Source: Haloplanus sp. XH21
Lineage (GTDB): Archaea > Halobacteriota > Halobacteria > Halobacteriales > Haloferacaceae
Length of the DNA stretch: 64,000 bases
Reading direction: 5' to 3'
NCBI RefSeq assembly: GCF_023276355.1
Contig: NZ_JALLPL010000001.1
Coordinates: 186,001 to 250,000 of the forward strand
Program-made: the position numbers and the translations under genes
Notes under the pieces: model-generated
Databases searched by the model: none
What the model saw: the letters and a program-made list of their open reading frames with translations, nothing else
What the model was told of the DNA's origin: nothing
Shown here: piece after piece, positions 1 through 9,003 of the stretch
Layout: each line of letters starts with the position of its first letter
Numbering within the stretch: the stretch's first letter is position 1

Positions 1-1115
1 GCGTGGCGTTCACCCTCGACCACGACGGCCGCCGCGTGTTCACGACGCCCGGCTCGGGCTCGTTTCAGGACGCCGCACTCGCGGTGTACGGCCGCGAAGT
101 GGCCCGCGAGAGCACGACGCTGACCGCCGAGACGAGCGTCGAAATCGGCGACGAGGAAGCGGCGGTCGACCTCCGGGGCCTGCTCGCGTATCCGTCGGTC
201 ACGCGGTCGGCGAACGACCACGTTCGGATCGCCGTCAACGGGCGACCCGTCTCGGTACCGACGCTGCGCCAAGCGGTCGAACGGGGCTACGGCTCGCTCC
301 TCCCCGGTGATCGCCACCCTATCGTCGCGCTCGCGGTGTCGCTCCCGCCGCGAGCGGTGGACCCGAACGTGCATCCGACGAAGGAGACGGTGGCGCTTCG
401 GGCGGGCGACGCCGTCGCCGACGCCGTCGAGGCCGCGGTGAGCGACGCCCTGTCGACGGCCGACCTCCGGCGGTCGGCGGACGTGGCGATGGATCTGGAG
501 GCGGCGCTCGACCCCGTCGATTCCGGGCCGTCGGTGCTCGGCGACGCCGAGTTCGTCGGCCGGTTCCACGACCTGTATCTCCTGTGTGCGGCCGACGACG
601 ACCTGCTGGTGATCGATCAGCACGCCGCCCACGAGCGGATCAACTACGAGCGTCTCCGGATGGCGGTCGAATCCGAGGGCGTTCCCTCGGCCGACCTCGA
701 CCCGCCGGCGACGCTCTCGCTGTCACCCGGCGAAGTGGCCGCCGTCGAGAGCCACGACGACGCCCTCGCGCGCCTGGGCTTCGACTGTGCGCCCTTCGGC
801 GGCGGAACGGTTCGAATACGGGCAGTGCCCGCCCCGTTCGGCCGGGTGGCCGACCCGGAGTCCCTAGAGGCAGCGCTCGCCGCCCTGCGAGAGGGGGAGT
901 CAGCCGACTGGCGGGACGACCTGCTTGCGGACCTGGCCTGTCATCCGTCGCTGAAGGCGGGCGATACGCTCTCGGACGACGACGCGGCGGCGCTGATCGA
1001 GCGCCTGGGGGCGTGCGAGCAGCCGTTCTCGTGCCCGCACGGCCGGCCGACGGTGCTGGCCATCGACGAGGCGCATCTCGCGCAGGGGTTCGACCGCCAC
1101 CCGCGGCGGGGCTGA
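1..1115 (+). CDS. mutL: DNA mismatch repair protein MutL, C-terminal part (5' end outside window)
   Basis: MutL couples MutS mismatch recognition to downstream repair. The reading frame is open from the left edge, so only the last ~370 residues are present. The start holds the end of the ATPase/transducer domain, with the NVHPTK motif near residue 125. The C-terminal dimerisation domain follows. The stretch DQHAAHERINYE fits the DQHA(X)2E(X)4E metal-binding motif of MutL homologues with latent endonuclease activity. A CPHGRPT motif near the end is the second conserved element of that site. The seen motifs therefore predict a nicking-competent MutL. Its mutS partner is presumably upstream, outside the window. 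The convergent mer gene ends four bases after its stop. Confidence 0.93.
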   Translation, partial: VAFTLDHDGRRVFTTPGSGSFQDAALAVYGREVARESTTLTAETSVEIGDEEAAVDLRGLLAYPSVTRSANDHVRIAVNGRPVSVPTLRQAVERGYGSLLPGDRHPIVALAVSLPPRAVDPNVHPTKETVALRAGDAVADAVEAAVSDALSTADLRRSADVAMDLEAALDPVDSGPSVLGDAEFVGRFHDLYLLCAADDDLLVIDQHAAHERINYERLRMAVESEGVPSADLDPPATLSLSPGEVAAVESHDDALARLGFDCAPFGGGTVRIRAVPAPFGRVADPESLEAALAALREGESADWRDDLLADLACHPSLKAGDTLSDDDAAALIERLGACEQPFSCPHGRPTVLAIDEAHLAQGFDRHPRRG

Positions 1116-1118
1116 TCG

Positions 1119-2099
1119 CTACTCAGTCGCGCGGTCGTGGGCCGCGGCCGCAAGGTCGATCGCAGCGTCGAGATCCGGGCCGAGCGGCGATCCGATGACG
1201 ACGCTGTCGGCGTGTTCGAGGACGGCATCCAGGCGTGCAGCGACGGCGTCCGGCGTACCGGCGATGCAGAAGGCGTCGATCATGGCGGGCGTCACGAGGT
1301 CGAACGCGGCCGAGAACTCGCCCGCGCTGAGGTGGTCGCCGATGTCGGCCGCGCGGTCCGCGTCGAGGTCGTGGCGGGCGAGGACGGGCGGCGCCGCGCC
1401 GCCCGCGATGAAGGCCACAGGGGGGCGGGCGGCCTCGCGTGCGGCCTCGCCGTCGGCGGCGACGCTGACGCTCGCGTAGGCCGCGAGGTCGAAGTCGCCG
1501 AGACCGTCGAGGCGGTCGTCGAGGCCCTCCGCGACCTGGTCGCGCGCCCAGCGCAGGTCGGCGGGGTGCGAGCCGTTGAACAGCAGACCGTCGGCGTGTT
1601 TGGCGGCCATCTTGCACATATGCGGCCCCTCGCCGCCCACGTAGGTGGGGATGGACCCGGGCACGTCGAAGTTGAGGCCGGCGTCGGTCGCCTCGAAGGT
1701 GCCGTCGTGGGTGACGCGCTCGCCGTCCCAGAGCCGCTGGGCGACTTTGAACGCCTCGAGGACGGGCCGCAGACCCCGCTCCTCGACGAGGCCGAGATTC
1801 TCCAGGGTCGAGGGGTCGCCGGGACCGATGCCGAAGACGGCGCGGCCGTCGCTCGCCTCCGCGAGGGTGGCCACCTCGCCCGCGAGCGTCACCGGGTGGC
1901 GTTCGAGCGGGTTGACGACGCCGGGGCCGAGGCGAACGTCGTCGGTCGCGGCCGCGAGTCGCGAAAGGACGGCAAACGGCGAGCGGTTGTTGTAGTGGCT
2001 GGAGACGAAGACGGTGTCGTAGCCCGCGTCTTCGGCCGCCAGCCCGAGGTCGACCATGCGGTCGGTCGGATGCTCTGGCGTGAGTTCAATGCCCAGCAT
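1119..2099 (-). CDS. mer: F420-dependent methylenetetrahydromethanopterin reductase-like protein (luciferase-like family)
   Basis: The 326-residue protein has the luciferase-like TIM-barrel pattern of Mer: an N-terminal LGIELTPEHP strand, then GPGVVNPLERHPV and GPGDPSTLENLG motifs. In methanogens Mer reduces methylene-H4MPT with F420H2. Haloarchaea lack methanogenesis, so the homologue is thought to serve methylene-tetrahydrofolate reduction or a related F420-dependent step; that role is inferred. The start overlaps the end of cofE by 14 bases, so the two are probably co-transcribed. The pairing makes sense because cofE completes the F420 cofactor this enzyme would use. Confidence 0.9.
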   Translation of the reverse strand: MLGIELTPEHPTDRMVDLGLAAEDAGYDTVFVSSHYNNRSPFAVLSRLAAATDDVRLGPGVVNPLERHPVTLAGEVATLAEASDGRAVFGIGPGDPSTLENLGLVEERGLRPVLEAFKVAQRLWDGERVTHDGTFEATDAGLNFDVPGSIPTYVGGEGPHMCKMAAKHADGLLFNGSHPADLRWARDQVAEGLDDRLDGLGDFDLAAYASVSVAADGEAAREAARPPVAFIAGGAAPPVLARHDLDADRAADIGDHLSAGEFSAAFDLVTPAMIDAFCIAGTPDAVAARLDAVLEHADSVVIGSPLGPDLDAAIDLAAAAHDRATE

Positions 2100-2844
2100 A
2101 CGACCACCCCCGGAGCGCCTGGCGAACGAAGTCGCCCTCGACGTCGCGGAAGAGCGCGTCGCTCCCCGCGTGGTCGCCGAACTCGAAGTCGCGAACGACG
2201 ACGACGGGCGTCCCGCCCGCCCCCTCGCCAGCGACGAGATTGGCCGCGGCGGCGAGTTCGTCGACGACGGCCTGGACCGTCACGTCGAGTTCGCGCCCCT
2301 CCCGGTCGCGTTCGCCCCGCCAGTCGCGGGCGGCGGGCATCCCGGCCCACCCGATCGCGACGCCGCGTTGCCCGTGGCGGAACGGCCGGCCGCAGGTGTC
2401 GGTCACGATCACGCGGTCGGCGTCGAGGCCCGATTCGATGCGGGCGGCGCTCTCGCTCGGCCGTTTCGGCAGGAGCAACAGGTCGCCGCCGGGGACGTTC
2501 GAGCGGTCGATACCCGCGTTGACGGTGACGTGTCCGAACCGCGTCTCGGTCAGGAGGAAGGGCGCCTCCATCAGGAGGTCGGTGCTCTCTTCGAGCACCG
2601 CCTGGGCGAACCGCGGGTCTTTCTCGTCGCCAGTGGCGCGTTCGAGGTCGGCCGCGAGTTCGCGGGCGCGGGGGCCGGGGTCGAACGCCGAGAGGTCGGC
2701 GATACGACGCTCGACTTTCGAGACGACGGTGCTGGCGACACAGACCACGTCGTCCGGTCTGAGGTCGACCCGCTCGCGGATGAGCGCCGGGAGCGAGTCG
2801 CCCGGGTGCACCTCCGGCAGGTCCGGTACGGCGAAGACGTTCAT
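2086..2844 (-). CDS. cofE: Coenzyme F420-0:L-glutamate ligase
   Basis: CofE adds glutamate residues to F420-0 with GTP in the last steps of coenzyme F420 synthesis. The 252-residue product carries family hallmarks: an early P-x2-PGDSLPALI segment, DVVCVASTVVSKVE (the conserved KxE turn), TETRFGHVTVNAGIDRSN, and DTCGRPFRHGQRGVAIG. The open frame extends 36 codons further upstream, but that extension is not haloarchaeal in composition and overlaps the phosphodiesterase gene. The ATG at 2844, giving MNVFAVPDLPEV, is therefore chosen. It overlaps mer and is probably in the same transcript. Confidence 0.92.
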   Translation of the reverse strand: MNVFAVPDLPEVHPGDSLPALIRERVDLRPDDVVCVASTVVSKVERRIADLSAFDPGPRARELAADLERATGDEKDPRFAQAVLEESTDLLMEAPFLLTETRFGHVTVNAGIDRSNVPGGDLLLLPKRPSESAARIESGLDADRVIVTDTCGRPFRHGQRGVAIGWAGMPAARDWRGERDREGRELDVTVQAVVDELAAAANLVAGEGAGGTPVVVVRDFEFGDHAGSDALFRDVEGDFVRQALRGWSYAGH

Positions 2845-2917
2845 ACACCCCTTCGGGCAGGCACCGCCAAAAAGGGACGCGCCACTGGCGAAGGCGGCCG
2901 GTAGTTCAGCGGGCGTA

Positions 2918-3412
2918 TCAGTCGCGATGCAGGGCCACATCCAGGTCGCCATCGTCGACGGTTGCCGTGAGCATCGTCGTCTGCGTCGCCGGCGACGCCC
3001 CGGTCGCCGACCCCGGATTCAGGAGGCGCACGCCGTCGTGGACCGTGTCCCTCGGGTCGTGCGTGTGGCCGGCGACGCCGACGGCGTCGGGACCGGCGTG
3101 GTCCCGCACCGTCGACGCGACGCGGTCCTCGTACCCCATCCGGTCGCCCGTTCCGTGGGTGACGACGACGGTGACGCCGCCGCGGTCGACGGTGGCGACC
3201 GCCGGCAGGTCGATGCTGGCAGGGTCGACGTTGCCCCGCACCGCGGTGAGCGACCCGTCGGCGAGCGACCGGACCGTCCGGAGCGCCTCGGGCGTCTCGA
3301 AATCGCCGGTGTGGATGGTGTGATCCGCGGCCTCGACGCGCTCGCGAACCCAGTCCGGGATGCCGCTCGCTCGGGACGGGACGTGCGTGTCGCCGATGAT
3401 CGCCAACTCCAT
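2918..3412 (-). CDS. YfcE/MJ0936-type metallophosphodiesterase
   Basis: A 164-residue calcineurin-like phosphoesterase of the short YfcE/MJ0936 type. Metal-ligand motifs appear in order: GDTH near residue 8, GDFE near 37, RGNVD near 59, THGTG near 86 and GHTHDP near 114, ending in LNPGSAT. GNVD replaces the more usual GNCD/GNHD and keeps the asparagine. Relatives hydrolyse phosphodiester model substrates with manganese or nickel; the natural substrate is unknown. It lies 73 bases upstream of cofE in the same direction and could share its transcript. Confidence 0.88.
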   Translation of the reverse strand: MELAIIGDTHVPSRASGIPDWVRERVEAADHTIHTGDFETPEALRTVRSLADGSLTAVRGNVDPASIDLPAVATVDRGGVTVVVTHGTGDRMGYEDRVASTVRDHAGPDAVGVAGHTHDPRDTVHDGVRLLNPGSATGASPATQTTMLTATVDDGDLDVALHRD

Positions 3413-3511
3413 ATCGGGTCGTCGGCGAGCGCGAGGAAAATCGTTGCGGGCGCCGAGCGGCGGTGGAAGACGGGGGAAACGAGGGACGGGGGAGGGCCGC
3501 GCCAGCGGGGG

Positions 3512-3877
3512 TCAGGTTCCGGGCACGCCCAGCGCCGACACCGCACCGACGCCGAGGAGGTCCAGCGCAGCGAGGGCGAGCGTGGCCGCGGCCCAGGCGA
3601 TGGCCCCGACGCCGATAGCGCGGAGCCAACCGCCGTCGTACCGCCAGTTGACGACGCCGACCCACGCGACGGTCGCCAGGAGGCCGCCGATCAGCGGGAC
3701 CGGTTCGAGCAGCGCCCAGACGACGGCGCCGAGAAGCGCCGTCAGGACGGCGTGGGCGTAGCCACGCGCGTCGGAGACGACGAGTGCCCCCGCGTGGACC
3801 GCCGCGCCCCCGACCAAGAGGCTAACGGCGAAGGTCAACAGCCGATCCTCGATGCCGGGCATCGTGATGGGTGGCAT
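3512..3877 (-). CDS. Small haloarchaeal membrane protein of unknown function
   Basis: A 121-residue protein with about four hydrophobic segments (LLTFAVSLLVGGAAVHAGAL; AHAVLTALLGAVVWALL; IGGLLATVAWVGVV; AIGVGAIAWAAATLALAAL) and almost no soluble parts. This is the usual look of small haloarchaeal integral membrane proteins. No catalytic motif is visible and I do not recognise the family. MPGIEDR, five residues in, is an equally good start. The gene lies just downstream of the frameshifted exported-protein gene on the same strand. Confidence 0.72.
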   Translation of the reverse strand: MPPITMPGIEDRLLTFAVSLLVGGAAVHAGALVVSDARGYAHAVLTALLGAVVWALLEPVPLIGGLLATVAWVGVVNWRYDGGWLRAIGVGAIAWAAATLALAALDLLGVGAVSALGVPGT

Positions 3878-3883
3878 CGTGCG

Positions 3884-4338
3884 TTACGCGCTCCCCTCGC
3901 CGTCGCTGTCGGTCTCGTCGGCGCCGCCGTCAGCGGACGCCCCGTCACCGCTCTCTCCGTCGTCGGGCGTCGCGTCGCTGACGGCGTCACCGAGCGAGCC
4001 GTCGAGATCGCCGTGCAGGAACTCGCCGATGAGGCCGTGGATCGTCGAGAGTGATCGGGCACCTGCGCGGGGAGGTCAGCGGGCGGGCCGCGCCGGTCAG
4101 CGTCGTCACCCGCGGGTACGCCTTCGGGCGGGCCACCCGCCTCGTCGGCGGCGGAGTCGTCAGCGTCGTCCGACTCGTTAGCGGCCGCGTCGTCGGTATC
4201 GGCTGCCGCTTCGGCCTGGTCGTCGTACTGGTCGTCCGCACCGACATCCACGGGCGCGTTCCCGGGCACTGCGGCGACCGTCCCGACGGTCACCACGAGC
4301 GCCGCGAACACGACCGCGACGAGTTTGGTTCGAGTCAT
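3884..4338 (-). pseudogene. Exported acidic protein gene with a one-base frameshift
   Basis: The frame opens with a clear signal peptide (MTRTKLVAVVFAALVVTVGT, then an Ala-rich cleavage region) and a long Asp/Ala-rich stretch to DLPAQVPDH. From about position 4050 it turns Ser/Arg-rich, which is not haloarchaeal. In the neighbouring frame the sequence resumes as TIHGLIGEFLHGDLDGSLGD, then an acidic tail ending at a stop at 3884. Restoring one base near 4050 joins the halves into a ~151-residue protein. Either the gene is inactivated or the assembly has a one-base error. The native function is unknown. Confidence 0.6.
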
Positions 4339-4673
4339 CGTTGCAGGCATGCCCTGTGGCCGAGGGGTGTTGAATGGGCATCGCCGTAAACCCGAATTTC
4401 GCTGGATTGAGCCGCTATTAAGCGGATTTTAACGGCGATAAAGCGGGATGAATCCGGGTCGAGAGCGGCCGTCCCGCCGACGGATGACTTTTAACCGGGG
4501 CGCGAGTACGTTCTCACGGTGGCGATGAGGAGAGTTACCCCCGCTGAGCCCCGTGTGACGACAGCATTCACCCGAGCCACCGTTTCTCGACAGCCGTAGC
4601 CGTCGCTGCGTGACGACGCCCTCCAACCATGCTCGCAGTCACACTTTTGCCGCCGGACTCGGTAGGCGCGAGT
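4339..4673. other. Intergenic region with nested inverted repeats
   Basis: No gene is visible between the divergent exported-protein and dehydrogenase genes. Two nested inverted repeats stand out: ATCGCCGT/ACGGCGAT arms at 4380-4387 and 4432-4439, enclosing the small hairpin CCGCT-ATTA-AGCGG at 4412-4425. The segment is AT-richer than its surroundings. It may hold promoter or operator elements for the minus-strand exported protein, but no convincing TATA box lies at the expected distance. Confidence 0.35.
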
Positions 4674-5609
4674 ATGCCCTCGATCGAAACGCTCGGCGTT
4701 CACCACTCGGTCGGCGAGGTGTTTCCAACGGACGTGTTTCGCGACGCCCTCGCGGACGCCGGCCCGTCGGTTCGCGTCGTCGATCCGGACGGCGACCTCT
4801 CGGCGTGTGACGCTCTCGTGACGTTCGCCTACGAAGACCGCTTTCTCGACGCCGGCCTCGACTGGATCCACTCGATCCAGGCCGGCGTCGACCGCTTCCC
4901 GTTCGACGCCCTGGACGATCGGGGGATCGCCCTCACCAACAGCACGGGTATCCACGGCGACGTGGTCGGCGAGACGGCGCTGGGGTTCATGCTCGCGTTC
5001 GCCCGCCGCCTGCACGCCCATCGCTCGAATCAGGAAGCCGGCGTCTGGGAGCAACCGGCGTGGGACGAAGCCTTCCCCCTCCGCCGCGAGTCGGCCTGCG
5101 TCGTCGGCCTCGGCACGCTGGGCCAGGGTATCGCCACCCGCGCCGCGGCGCTCGGGATGGACGTCACCGGCGTCAAGCGAACGCCGACGCCGGTCGACGG
5201 CGTCGACGCCGTCTACCCGCCCGCGGACCTCCCCGAGGCCGTCGCCGACGCCCGGTTCGTCGCGCTCGCGGTGCCGCTGACCGAGGATACGAGAGGGCTG
5301 ATCGACGCGGCCGTCTTCGACGCCATGCGCGAGGACGCCTATCTCGTCAACGTCGCGCGTGGCCCCGTCGTCGACCAGGACGCCCTCGTCGACGCCATCC
5401 AGGGAGAGTCCATCGCGGGCGCCGCGCTCGACGTGTTCGAAACCGAACCCCTTCCCCCGGAGTCGCCGCTCTGGGATCACGGCGAGGTGATCGTCACCCC
5501 CCACGCCGCCGCGTTCACCGACGAGTACTACGAGCGCGTGGCGACCATCGTCCGCGAAAACATCCGGCGCCTCGACGCCGACGAATCGCTGACCAACCAG
5601 GTCGTTTAG
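4674..5609 (+). CDS. D-isomer-specific 2-hydroxyacid dehydrogenase
   Basis: A 311-residue NAD(P)-dependent oxidoreductase that interconverts 2-oxo acids and D-2-hydroxy acids. The Rossmann motif [10 protein letters not shown] lies near residue 140. Catalytic Arg sits in [12 protein letters not shown], the Glu in the DVFETEPLP region, and the His in VTPHAAAF. It resembles the short haloarchaeal D-2-hydroxyacid dehydrogenases; the substrate cannot be told from sequence. An upstream ATG at 4629 would add 15 residues. An ACACTTTTG box about 27 bases before 4674 and the usual family N terminus ([12 protein letters not shown]) favour the inner start. It ends tail-to-tail with engB, overlapping by four bases. 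Confidence 0.9.
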   Translation: MPSIETLGVHHSVGEVFPTDVFRDALADAGPSVRVVDPDGDLSACDALVTFAYEDRFLDAGLDWIHSIQAGVDRFPFDALDDRGIALTNSTGIHGDVVGETALGFMLAFARRLHAHRSNQEAGVWEQPAWDEAFPLRRESACVVGLGTLGQGIATRAAALGMDVTGVKRTPTPVDGVDAVYPPADLPEAVADARFVALAVPLTEDTRGLIDAAVFDAMREDAYLVNVARGPVVDQDALVDAIQGESIAGAALDVFETEPLPPESPLWDHGEVIVTPHAAAFTDEYYERVATIVRENIRRLDADESLTNQVV

Positions 5610-6220
5610 AGGAATTTCAGCAGGTCGTCCCGTTTCTGGTCGTGGAAATGTGACTCCAAGGCGTCCGTGAGCGAGTCGATATCGCCGCGCTTGGCGGTGA
5701 TCGGTGCGACGGTGTTCTGCCACTGTTGCCACGGCGGGTAGAGGCCGAGTCGATCACAGAGGTCGTCGAGGCGTTCGTCCCGGTCGTCGACCTTGTCCAT
5801 CTTGTTGACGGCGACGACCGTCGGAATCTCCAGTTCTTGGAGGAAATGGAAGAGCTCCACGTCGTGGGGCACCTCGCCCTCGCCGCTGTGGCGGTCGATG
5901 ATGTCGACGGCGCTCTTGCCGTCGACGACGAGGACGCCGGCGAGGATGTCGTCGGCGTTGGCCTCGATGTAGCGCACCACGTCGGTCTTGATCTGCTCGC
6001 GGTGCTCCTCGGAGACGCCGGACATGAAGCCGAAGCCGGGGAGGTCGGTGAACATGAAACTCTCCGACGTCCAGTCGAAATGGTTGGGCTGGCGGGTGAC
6101 GCCGGGCTTGCGCCCCGTCGACACCGAATGCCCCGTGAGTTCCCGCATCAGCGTCGACTTGCCGACGTTGGACCGGCCGACGAGCACGACCTCGTCGCGG
6201 TCCGGACGATCCTCGAACAT
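5606..6220 (-). CDS. engB: EngB/YihA-family GTP-binding protein
   Basis: A 204-residue TRAFAC-class GTPase. G1 is [10 protein letters not shown] near residue 15, G2 lies around [10 protein letters not shown]3 is DLPGFGF, G4 is NKMDK and G5 is ITAKRGD. The family binds large ribosomal subunits and takes part in their assembly in bacteria; the archaeal role is inferred to be similar. Length is normal. It is convergent with the dehydrogenase gene and divergent from the transporter gene. Confidence 0.92.
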   Translation of the reverse strand: MFEDRPDRDEVVLVGRSNVGKSTLMRELTGHSVSTGRKPGVTRQPNHFDWTSESFMFTDLPGFGFMSGVSEEHREQIKTDVVRYIEANADDILAGVLVVDGKSAVDIIDRHSGEGEVPHDVELFHFLQELEIPTVVAVNKMDKVDDRDERLDDLCDRLGLYPPWQQWQNTVAPITAKRGDIDSLTDALESHFHDQKRDDLLKFL

Positions 6221-6313
6221 GACTCCGTTTGGCGGGTGCGAGGTTTAAACTCGGCGTATGGGGGAAGCCGGAATGAACAGAGCTATATTCCCGTCAGCGC
6301 CGAGCGTGTCGGT

Positions 6314-7297
6314 GTGAGCACCACCGAGCGAATCTCCCGTGCGAGCAGACTGGCGAGCAAGTACTTCGTCCTCTGGGTCGTCGTGGCAGCGGGCGCCGCG
6401 CTGGTGAATCCGGACCCGTTCGTGCCGATCCTGAACTACGTCACGCCGTTGCTCGGCCTCATCATGCTGGGCATGGGGCTGACGCTCCAGCCGGCGGATT
6501 TCAAGCGGCTGGTCGACCGCCCGGTCGACGTCGGCATCGGGGCCGTGACGCAGTGGCTCGTGATGCCGCTGGCGGCCTACGGCCTGTATCTGGCGTTCGA
6601 CCTACCCGACGCCATCGGCGTCGGCCTCGTTCTCGTCGGCGCGGCCCCGGGCGGGACCGCCTCGAACGTGATGAGCTACCTCGGCCGGGGCGACGTGGCG
6701 CTCTCGGTCGCGATCACGACGCTGACGACGCTCGCCGCCCCCATCGTGATGCCGGCGTGGACGCTGTTCATCCTCGGCGAGAGCGTCGACGTGACGTTCG
6801 CGGAGATGTTCGTCAGCATCGTCCAGATCGTCATCATCCCGGTCGTGCTCGGCTTCGTCATCCGGTACGTGCTGGACCGACGCGCGCCGCGTGCGGCCGA
6901 GGTGGGCGTCGACGTGTTCCCCGTGATCAGCGTCGCGGCCATCGTGGCCATCGTCGCGGGCGTCGTCGGCGCGAACGTCGAGAACATCCTCACCGCCGGC
7001 GCGTTGGTCCTGTTGGCGGTCGTCATCCACAACGCGATCGGTCTCGGGGCCGGGTTCGGCGTCGGCCGAGCGATGGGCATGTCCGAAGACCGAACCCGGA
7101 CCTGCGCGTTCGAGGTCGGTCTCCAGAACAGCGGTCTCGCCGTCGCGCTGGCAACGGCGCTGTTCTCTCCGGCCGCGGCGCTCATCCCCGCGCTATTCAG
7201 CGTCTGGCACAACGTCACCGGGCCGGCGCTGGCGAGTTATTTCACGTGGCGCGACGAGTCAGAAGCGAGCGCCGAGGGCGGTGTCGCCGGCGACTGA
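6314..7297 (+). CDS. Bile acid:sodium symporter (BASS) family transporter
   Basis: A 327-residue membrane protein with about nine to ten hydrophobic segments. Family signatures include GMGLTLQPADFKRLV, the glycine-rich GAAPGGTASNVMSYLGRGD of the sodium-binding region, and EVGLQNSGLAVALA near the C terminus. BASS proteins use a sodium gradient to carry organic anions such as 2-oxo acids, pantothenate or bile acids; the substrate here is unknown. The frame is open well upstream over engB, but the haloarchaeal protein begins at the GTG at 6314 (VSTTERISRASR). Confidence 0.9.
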   Translation: MSTTERISRASRLASKYFVLWVVVAAGAALVNPDPFVPILNYVTPLLGLIMLGMGLTLQPADFKRLVDRPVDVGIGAVTQWLVMPLAAYGLYLAFDLPDAIGVGLVLVGAAPGGTASNVMSYLGRGDVALSVAITTLTTLAAPIVMPAWTLFILGESVDVTFAEMFVSIVQIVIIPVVLGFVIRYVLDRRAPRAAEVGVDVFPVISVAAIVAIVAGVVGANVENILTAGALVLLAVVIHNAIGLGAGFGVGRAMGMSEDRTRTCAFEVGLQNSGLAVALATALFSPAAALIPALFSVWHNVTGPALASYFTWRDESEASAEGGVAGD

Positions 7298-7319
7298 TAC
7301 GGTTTATTGGAAGTCAGTA

Positions 7320-7355
7320 CCGGTGAGTCGCCAAGACGGGCCGGCGACTCACCGG
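7320..7355. terminator. Strong hairpin between convergent genes
   Basis: A perfect 13-base inverted repeat (CCGGTGAGTCGCC and its complement) encloses a 10-base loop. It lies between the stops of the convergent transporter and NOG1-like genes. The position suits a bidirectional terminator or RNA-stabilising hairpin. There is no long T tract, so archaeal terminator function is inferred. Confidence 0.5.
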
Positions 7356-7388
7356 CAGACAGTTACAATATCCGGATGACTCCGACGG

Positions 7389-8393
7389 TTACCGAGACGG
7401 CAGGTCGGATTCCCAGTCGACCGTCGTAATGGCCAGGTCGAGCACGTCGTCGACGTTCTCGTCCTCGGCGACGCTCATGTAGGCGTCGGCCTCGACGTCG
7501 GTCGAGCGGTCGCTCTTGTTACAGACGGTGCGGACGGGCGCGTCGAATCGGTCGGCGACGGCGTCGCGGAGCGCAAGCTGGTCTTCGAGCGGGTAGCCAC
7601 ACGCCCCGCTCGCGTCGACGACGAAGAGCACGGCGTCCGCGAGGTGGGCGAGCGCGCTCACGGCCTGGCTCTCGATCTCGTTGCGGTCGGCCTCCGGCCG
7701 GTCGAGCAGTCCGGGCGTGTCGATGATCTGATAGCGGATGTGGTCGCGCTCGAAATGGCCGATCTGGATGCCGCGCGTGGTGAACGGGTAGCGCGCGATT
7801 TCGTTGCTCGCGCGGGTGACGTCGTTGACGAACGACGACTTGCCGACGTTGGGGTAGCCCGCGACGACGATGGTCGGTTCGTCGGGGCGGATGTCGGGCA
7901 GGTCACGGAGCGCGTTGCGGGCGTCGCCGACCCGCCGGAGGTCGGTCTCGACCTCCTCGACGACATCGGCCATGCGGGCGAAGGCCTGCTTGCGGTGTTT
8001 GCGCGCGGTGTCGACGTCCGTCTTCCGGAGTTTGCTGTTGTACTCCCGCTGGATAGCCTCCACCTGCCGACTCGCCCAGGTCACCTCGGAGAGGCTCGCC
8101 CGGAGGGCGTCGATGCCGGTCTGTTCGGTGCCGTCCTCGGCGGTGCGTGACGAGACCGACTCCCGCAGGACCGCGTCCGCGAGTTCGCGATAGAACGGAT
8201 CGACGATGTCGAAGTCCGGCCACTCCGTCACCACGTTCTCCAGATTGTCCGAGAGGATGTTGCCCGCCGTCTGCAGCATCGACTGCTGGGCCTCGAGTCC
8301 CGACTTCGACCGCCCGGAGCGGGCGGCCCGCGAGAAGGCCTTGTCGATGAGTTCCTCCGACCGGGGCGTAGTCGGTAGGTCTTCGAAAATCAT
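7389..8393 (-). CDS. NOG1-family GTP-binding protein
   Basis: A 334-residue protein with an N-terminal helical NOG1-type domain (residues 1-165) and a GTPase domain: G1 AGYPNVGKSS near 180, G3 DTPGLLDRP, G4 NKSD. NOG1 proteins take part in large ribosomal subunit maturation; this role is assumed by homology. The frame continues 63 codons upstream, but that part is Arg/Ser-rich and unlike the family. The ATG at 8393 (MIFEDLPTTPRSEE) matches archaeal homologues. Confidence 0.9.
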   Translation of the reverse strand: MIFEDLPTTPRSEELIDKAFSRAARSGRSKSGLEAQQSMLQTAGNILSDNLENVVTEWPDFDIVDPFYRELADAVLRESVSSRTAEDGTEQTGIDALRASLSEVTWASRQVEAIQREYNSKLRKTDVDTARKHRKQAFARMADVVEEVETDLRRVGDARNALRDLPDIRPDEPTIVVAGYPNVGKSSFVNDVTRASNEIARYPFTTRGIQIGHFERDHIRYQIIDTPGLLDRPEADRNEIESQAVSALAHLADAVLFVVDASGACGYPLEDQLALRDAVADRFDAPVRTVCNKSDRSTDVEADAYMSVAEDENVDDVLDLAITTVDWESDLPSR

Positions 8394-8487
8394 TGTCGGT
8401 ACTTCGACACGCGCGAATAAAAGGTCGTCCGTTCGGCCCCGTGAGCGCGGCTGTCGCCGTTGCCCGCCACCGAGGGCGATGGACGGC

Positions 8488-8991
8488 TTACCGGAGCGAC
8501 GGCACAGCGATCCGCATGCTCCCGTCCGATCGATCGAGATGAGCGCGCCAGCCGGTAACGCCGGCGACGACGAGGAGCACACCGCCGACTGCGAGCAGGA
8601 CCGGTTCGGCGCCGAGGACGAACCGGGTCGGCCCGAAGTGCGTCGAGACCTCCACGTAGAGCCCGGGGTCGAGCGCGTAGAGCAGGACAGCCCGGAGCGC
8701 GTAGAACAGGGCGACGACGCCCGTCGCCACGGGAATGATGGCGAGATATCGCTACCGAAGAGCGGCGACCGTTCCCGCGACGCCGACGAGAGCGAGGCGA
8801 GCGAGCAGTCGCTCCTCGTGGTTGAGGTCGCCGTCCCAGCCGGTCATGATCGTTCCCTCGGACCCCGGGGCGACGTGGACGAGGCCCTGATGGATGCCGA
8901 TGACGATAGCCACCAGACCGGCGAGCGCGGCCGCGACGGGGACCATCCGACGGGTTCGCATGCGGTCGTCTTGTCGTCGCGACAGCATCAA
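8488..8991 (-). pseudogene. Four-helix membrane protein split by one in-frame amber codon
   Basis: Two consecutive short frames, 8991-8752 (79 codons) and 8751-8488, are in the same phase and separated only by a TAG at 8754-8752. Read through, they give one ~167-residue protein with four hydrophobic segments. The sequence runs smoothly across the stop (VAGTVAALR, stop, RYLAIIPVATGVVALFY). The downstream piece has only a weak GTG at 8730, inside its first membrane helix. The simplest reading is a nonsense mutation (for example TGG to TAG) in one gene. Two translated halves are less likely. The ATG at 8961 is a plausible native start. Function unknown. Confidence 0.6.
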
Positions 8992-9003
8992 GGCTACGCC
9001 GCG

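Noticed and set aside
1137-2522. 461-codon plus-strand frame over mer and cofE
   Set aside because: Arg/Gly/Val-rich translation typical of the antisense of GC-rich haloarchaeal genes; mer and cofE on the other strand are well supported.
4491-5732. 413-codon minus-strand frame over the dehydrogenase gene
   Set aside because: Antisense of a clear D-2-hydroxyacid dehydrogenase with conserved motifs.
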